DNA of 13,898 nucleotides from an uncultured Oscillospiraceae bacterium (GTDB taxonomy: Bacteria > Bacillota > Clostridia > Oscillospirales > Oscillospiraceae): contig CABVDR010000067.1 of NCBI GenBank assembly GCA_902497145.1, positions 1 through 13,898 on the forward strand. The letters run 5' to 3'. Numbering within the stretch: the stretch's first letter is position 1; the number at the start of each line of letters is the position of its first letter. The notes below the pieces were generated by a model. The model was not told the origin of the DNA. It saw only the letters and a list, made by a program, of their open reading frames with translations, and did not search any database. Shown piece after piece: positions 13,007 to 13,898 of the stretch. The position numbers were made by a program, and so were the translations under genes.

Positions 13007-13327
13007 CTACCACTCCATATTCCGCAGATAGGCCTCCGCCCCGTAGCGCAGGCAGCGCTGGAGCCGCCGCTCCCCCCGCTTGATGGTGCGGGAGATGGTG
13101 GACTTATCCACCCCCAGCTGCTCCCCGATCTCCCGCATATTATACCCCTGGGCGTAGTACATGAGCAGCGCCTGACGCTGCCGCTCGGTCACGTCCTCCT
13201 GCAAGGCCCGGATCAGGTTGCGCTTGAGCCGGTTAATCTCCTTGCTGTTATCCGCGGCCATCTGCATACTGTACAGGGCCATATCAGCGGCATAATGTTT
13301 TCCTCTTCTATAACGTGTATTTGGCAT
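13007..13327 (-). CDS. sigma-70 region 4-like helix-turn-helix protein
   Basis: A small DNA-binding protein resembling only region 4 of sigma-70 factors. The 106 residues carry a basic N-terminus, a linker helix (about 28-45), then TERQRQALLMYYAQG (47-61), MREIGEQLGV (64-73) and the recognition helix DKSTISRTIKRGERRLQRC (74-92). There is no region 2, so it should not direct core polymerase to a -10 box by itself; it may act as a regulator or a split sigma. ATG 13327 is chosen (GGGGG about 10 nt upstream) over GTG/ATG-rich sequence at 13348, which lacks a site. It overlaps the preceding coiled-coil gene by 20 nt, so the two are likely co-translated. Similar proteins occur in phages and integrative elements of Clostridia as well as on chromosomes. 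Confidence 0.82.
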   Translation of the reverse strand: MPNTRYRRGKHYAADMALYSMQMAADNSKEINRLKRNLIRALQEDVTERQRQALLMYYAQGYNMREIGEQLGVDKSTISRTIKRGERRLQRCLRYGAEAYLRNMEW

Positions 13328-13541
13328 TGCGGCGGTACCCCCTCTCATAGTAGCGCTCGGTGAGGACCGCCAGCTCTCTGGCCTCCCGCAGCATGGTGGA
13401 CAGCATATGGATTCGGTGCTCCAGCATTAAGCGCTGCTTCTCGTTTCGGGTCCGCTCCAGCACCGCTTCCAACTGGCAGATCCGCAGATCCAGCATCCGG
13501 GCATGTTCCCGGTACTCCACAGACAATTCTAGCAAGGTCAT
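13308..13541 (-). CDS. small coiled-coil protein, unknown function
   Basis: Not recognised by family. The 77 residues are almost wholly helical and charged, with heptad-like leucines and isoleucines (MTLLELSVEYREHARMLDL, then ICQLEAVLERTRNEKQRLML, then MLSTMLREARELAVL) and a basic tail, GYRRNAKYTL. It may pair with the sigma-like protein encoded by the overlapping gene downstream. ATG 13541 is chosen because AGGGAG lies ~6 nt upstream and it overlaps the preceding zinc-ribbon stop as ATGA. The frame stays open further upstream to a GTG at 13736, but that extension is low-complexity A/G/P-rich sequence, is an out-of-frame reading of the zinc-ribbon gene, and has no suitably spaced ribosome binding site. 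Confidence 0.7.
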   Translation of the reverse strand: MTLLELSVEYREHARMLDLRICQLEAVLERTRNEKQRLMLEHRIHMLSTMLREARELAVLTERYYERGYRRNAKYTL

Positions 13542-13681
13542 GCTTCTCCCTCTTTCTCCTCTTCCTCCCGCGCGGCACACTCCGCGCAGATCCTTGCCCC
13601 CTCCCGCCAGACCATCCGGTCCCAGCCATACTGTTCGTCCCCGCACCGGGGACAGTAGGCCACCGGCGGGAGCTGCTGCAC
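13538..13681 (-). CDS. small zinc-ribbon protein (probable)
   Basis: A short frame missed by simple ATG searches. From GTG 13681 it encodes 47 residues with two CxxC knuckles, AYCPRCGDEQ and RICAECAARE, spaced 17 residues apart, followed by an acidic tail EEEEKEGEA. This is a typical treble-clef/zinc-ribbon layout. Its TGA overlaps the next ATG (ATGA), supporting translational coupling. The start is uncertain: the frame is open further upstream (RDVQQLPPV and beyond), and an AAAGGAG site at 13738-13744 lies too far from this GTG, with no ATG/GTG/TTG at normal spacing. A non-standard start (for example CTG near 13700) is possible. Function unknown; it presumably works with the coiled-coil and sigma-like products. 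Confidence 0.5.
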   Translation of the reverse strand: MQQLPPVAYCPRCGDEQYGWDRMVWREGARICAECAAREEEEKEGEA

Positions 13682-13761
13682 ATCCCGCAGCGGCAGGAGC
13701 AGGGGCTGTCGTTGGCTTGCTGCCGTGTAAGAACACTCCTTTCTCCCTGTCCTAAAAAATT

Positions 13762-13790
13762 TTTTTAAATTTCAAAATCAGACTTGACAA
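13762..13790 (-). promoter_or_regulatory. probable promoter of the small-gene operon
   Basis: Minus strand TTGTCA (13785-13790), 17 nt, TAAAAA (13762-13767). Its -35 occupies almost the same bases as the -35 of the divergent tRNA promoter. Confidence 0.5.
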
Positions 13791-13812
13791 GTTGTACGTT
13801 CTTTGGTAAAAT
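13784..13812 (+). promoter_or_regulatory. promoter of the tRNA-Thr gene
   Basis: Perfect -35 TTGACA (13784-13789), 17-nt spacer, -10 TAAAAT (13807-13812). Transcription would start near 13819, about 25 nt before the tRNA. Confidence 0.85.
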
Positions 13813-13843
13813 AACACCTGCTGTTGGACAGCACTCTTGATAC

Positions 13844-13898
13844 GCTGGTGTAGCTCAGCCGGTAGAGCAGCTGATTTGTAATCAGCAGGTCGGGGGTT
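13844..13898 (+). tRNA. tRNA-Thr (anticodon UGU), 3' end outside window
   Basis: The first 55 nt of a tRNA: acceptor half GCTGGTG, TA, D-arm GCTC-AGCCGGTA-GAGC, anticodon stem GCTGA/TCAGC around loop TTTGTAA (anticodon TGT, reading threonine ACA), then the variable loop and the start of the T-arm. The 3' acceptor lies beyond the window. More tRNAs or an rRNA operon could follow. Confidence 0.93.

Noticed and set aside
13542..13736. N-terminal extension of the coiled-coil gene from GTG 13736
   Set aside because: Out-of-frame reading of the zinc-ribbon frame, Ala/Gly/Pro-rich, and the GTG directly abuts the ribosome binding site with no spacing.

Overview
The window looks like chromosomal DNA of a GC-rich Clostridia member, most like the gut Oscillospiraceae (Flavonifractor/Intestinimonas type). 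This is inferred from GC-rich codon use in Firmicutes-type genes, strong GGAGG ribosome binding sites, sigma-A promoters with TATAAT boxes, a YtrA-type GntR/ABC operon and Firmicutes-style small genes. No marker fixes the genus.

Layout. (1) 1-882, minus: the N-terminal three quarters of a thiolase with its own promoter. (2) 1172-4354, minus: a GntR repressor, ABC ATPase and ABC permease operon read from one promoter whose -10/+1 region carries a perfect operator-like palindrome, ending in a strong terminator. (3) 4440-5221: no convincing gene. It holds a ~560-bp element built as two inverted halves around position ~4817. (4) 5222-8188, plus: proC, proB and proA, the complete glutamate-to-proline route. 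(5) 8358-8876, plus: an HD-domain protein behind a promoter and a leader with two palindromes. (6) 8877-9589: a paired inverted repeat sharing a central terminator, then a promoter and a ~290-nt leader. (7) 9590-11236, plus: prs (PRPP synthetase) and pth (peptidyl-tRNA hydrolase), separated by a terminator. (8) 11392-12165, plus: a two-TM helical-repeat protein. (9) 12167-12346: a bidirectional terminator and two tandem 65-bp copies of the same repeat family seen at 8877. (10) 12337-12927, minus: a second HD-domain protein. (11) 13007-13681, minus: three tiny overlapping genes (zinc ribbon, coiled coil, sigma-region-4 HTH). (12) 13844-end, plus: the start of a tRNA-Thr(UGU) gene, with a promoter back to back with that of the small-gene operon.

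The protein genes are mostly housekeeping: amino-acid and nucleotide precursor synthesis, translation recycling and transport. The most unusual content is between genes. Two families of structured repeats keep their hairpins while the stem sequences change in a compensatory way between copies. One family sits directly at the stop codons of both HD genes and runs into the transcription terminators. These repeats are the best candidates here for something undescribed. No defence system, CRISPR array, transposase or prophage structural gene was seen.
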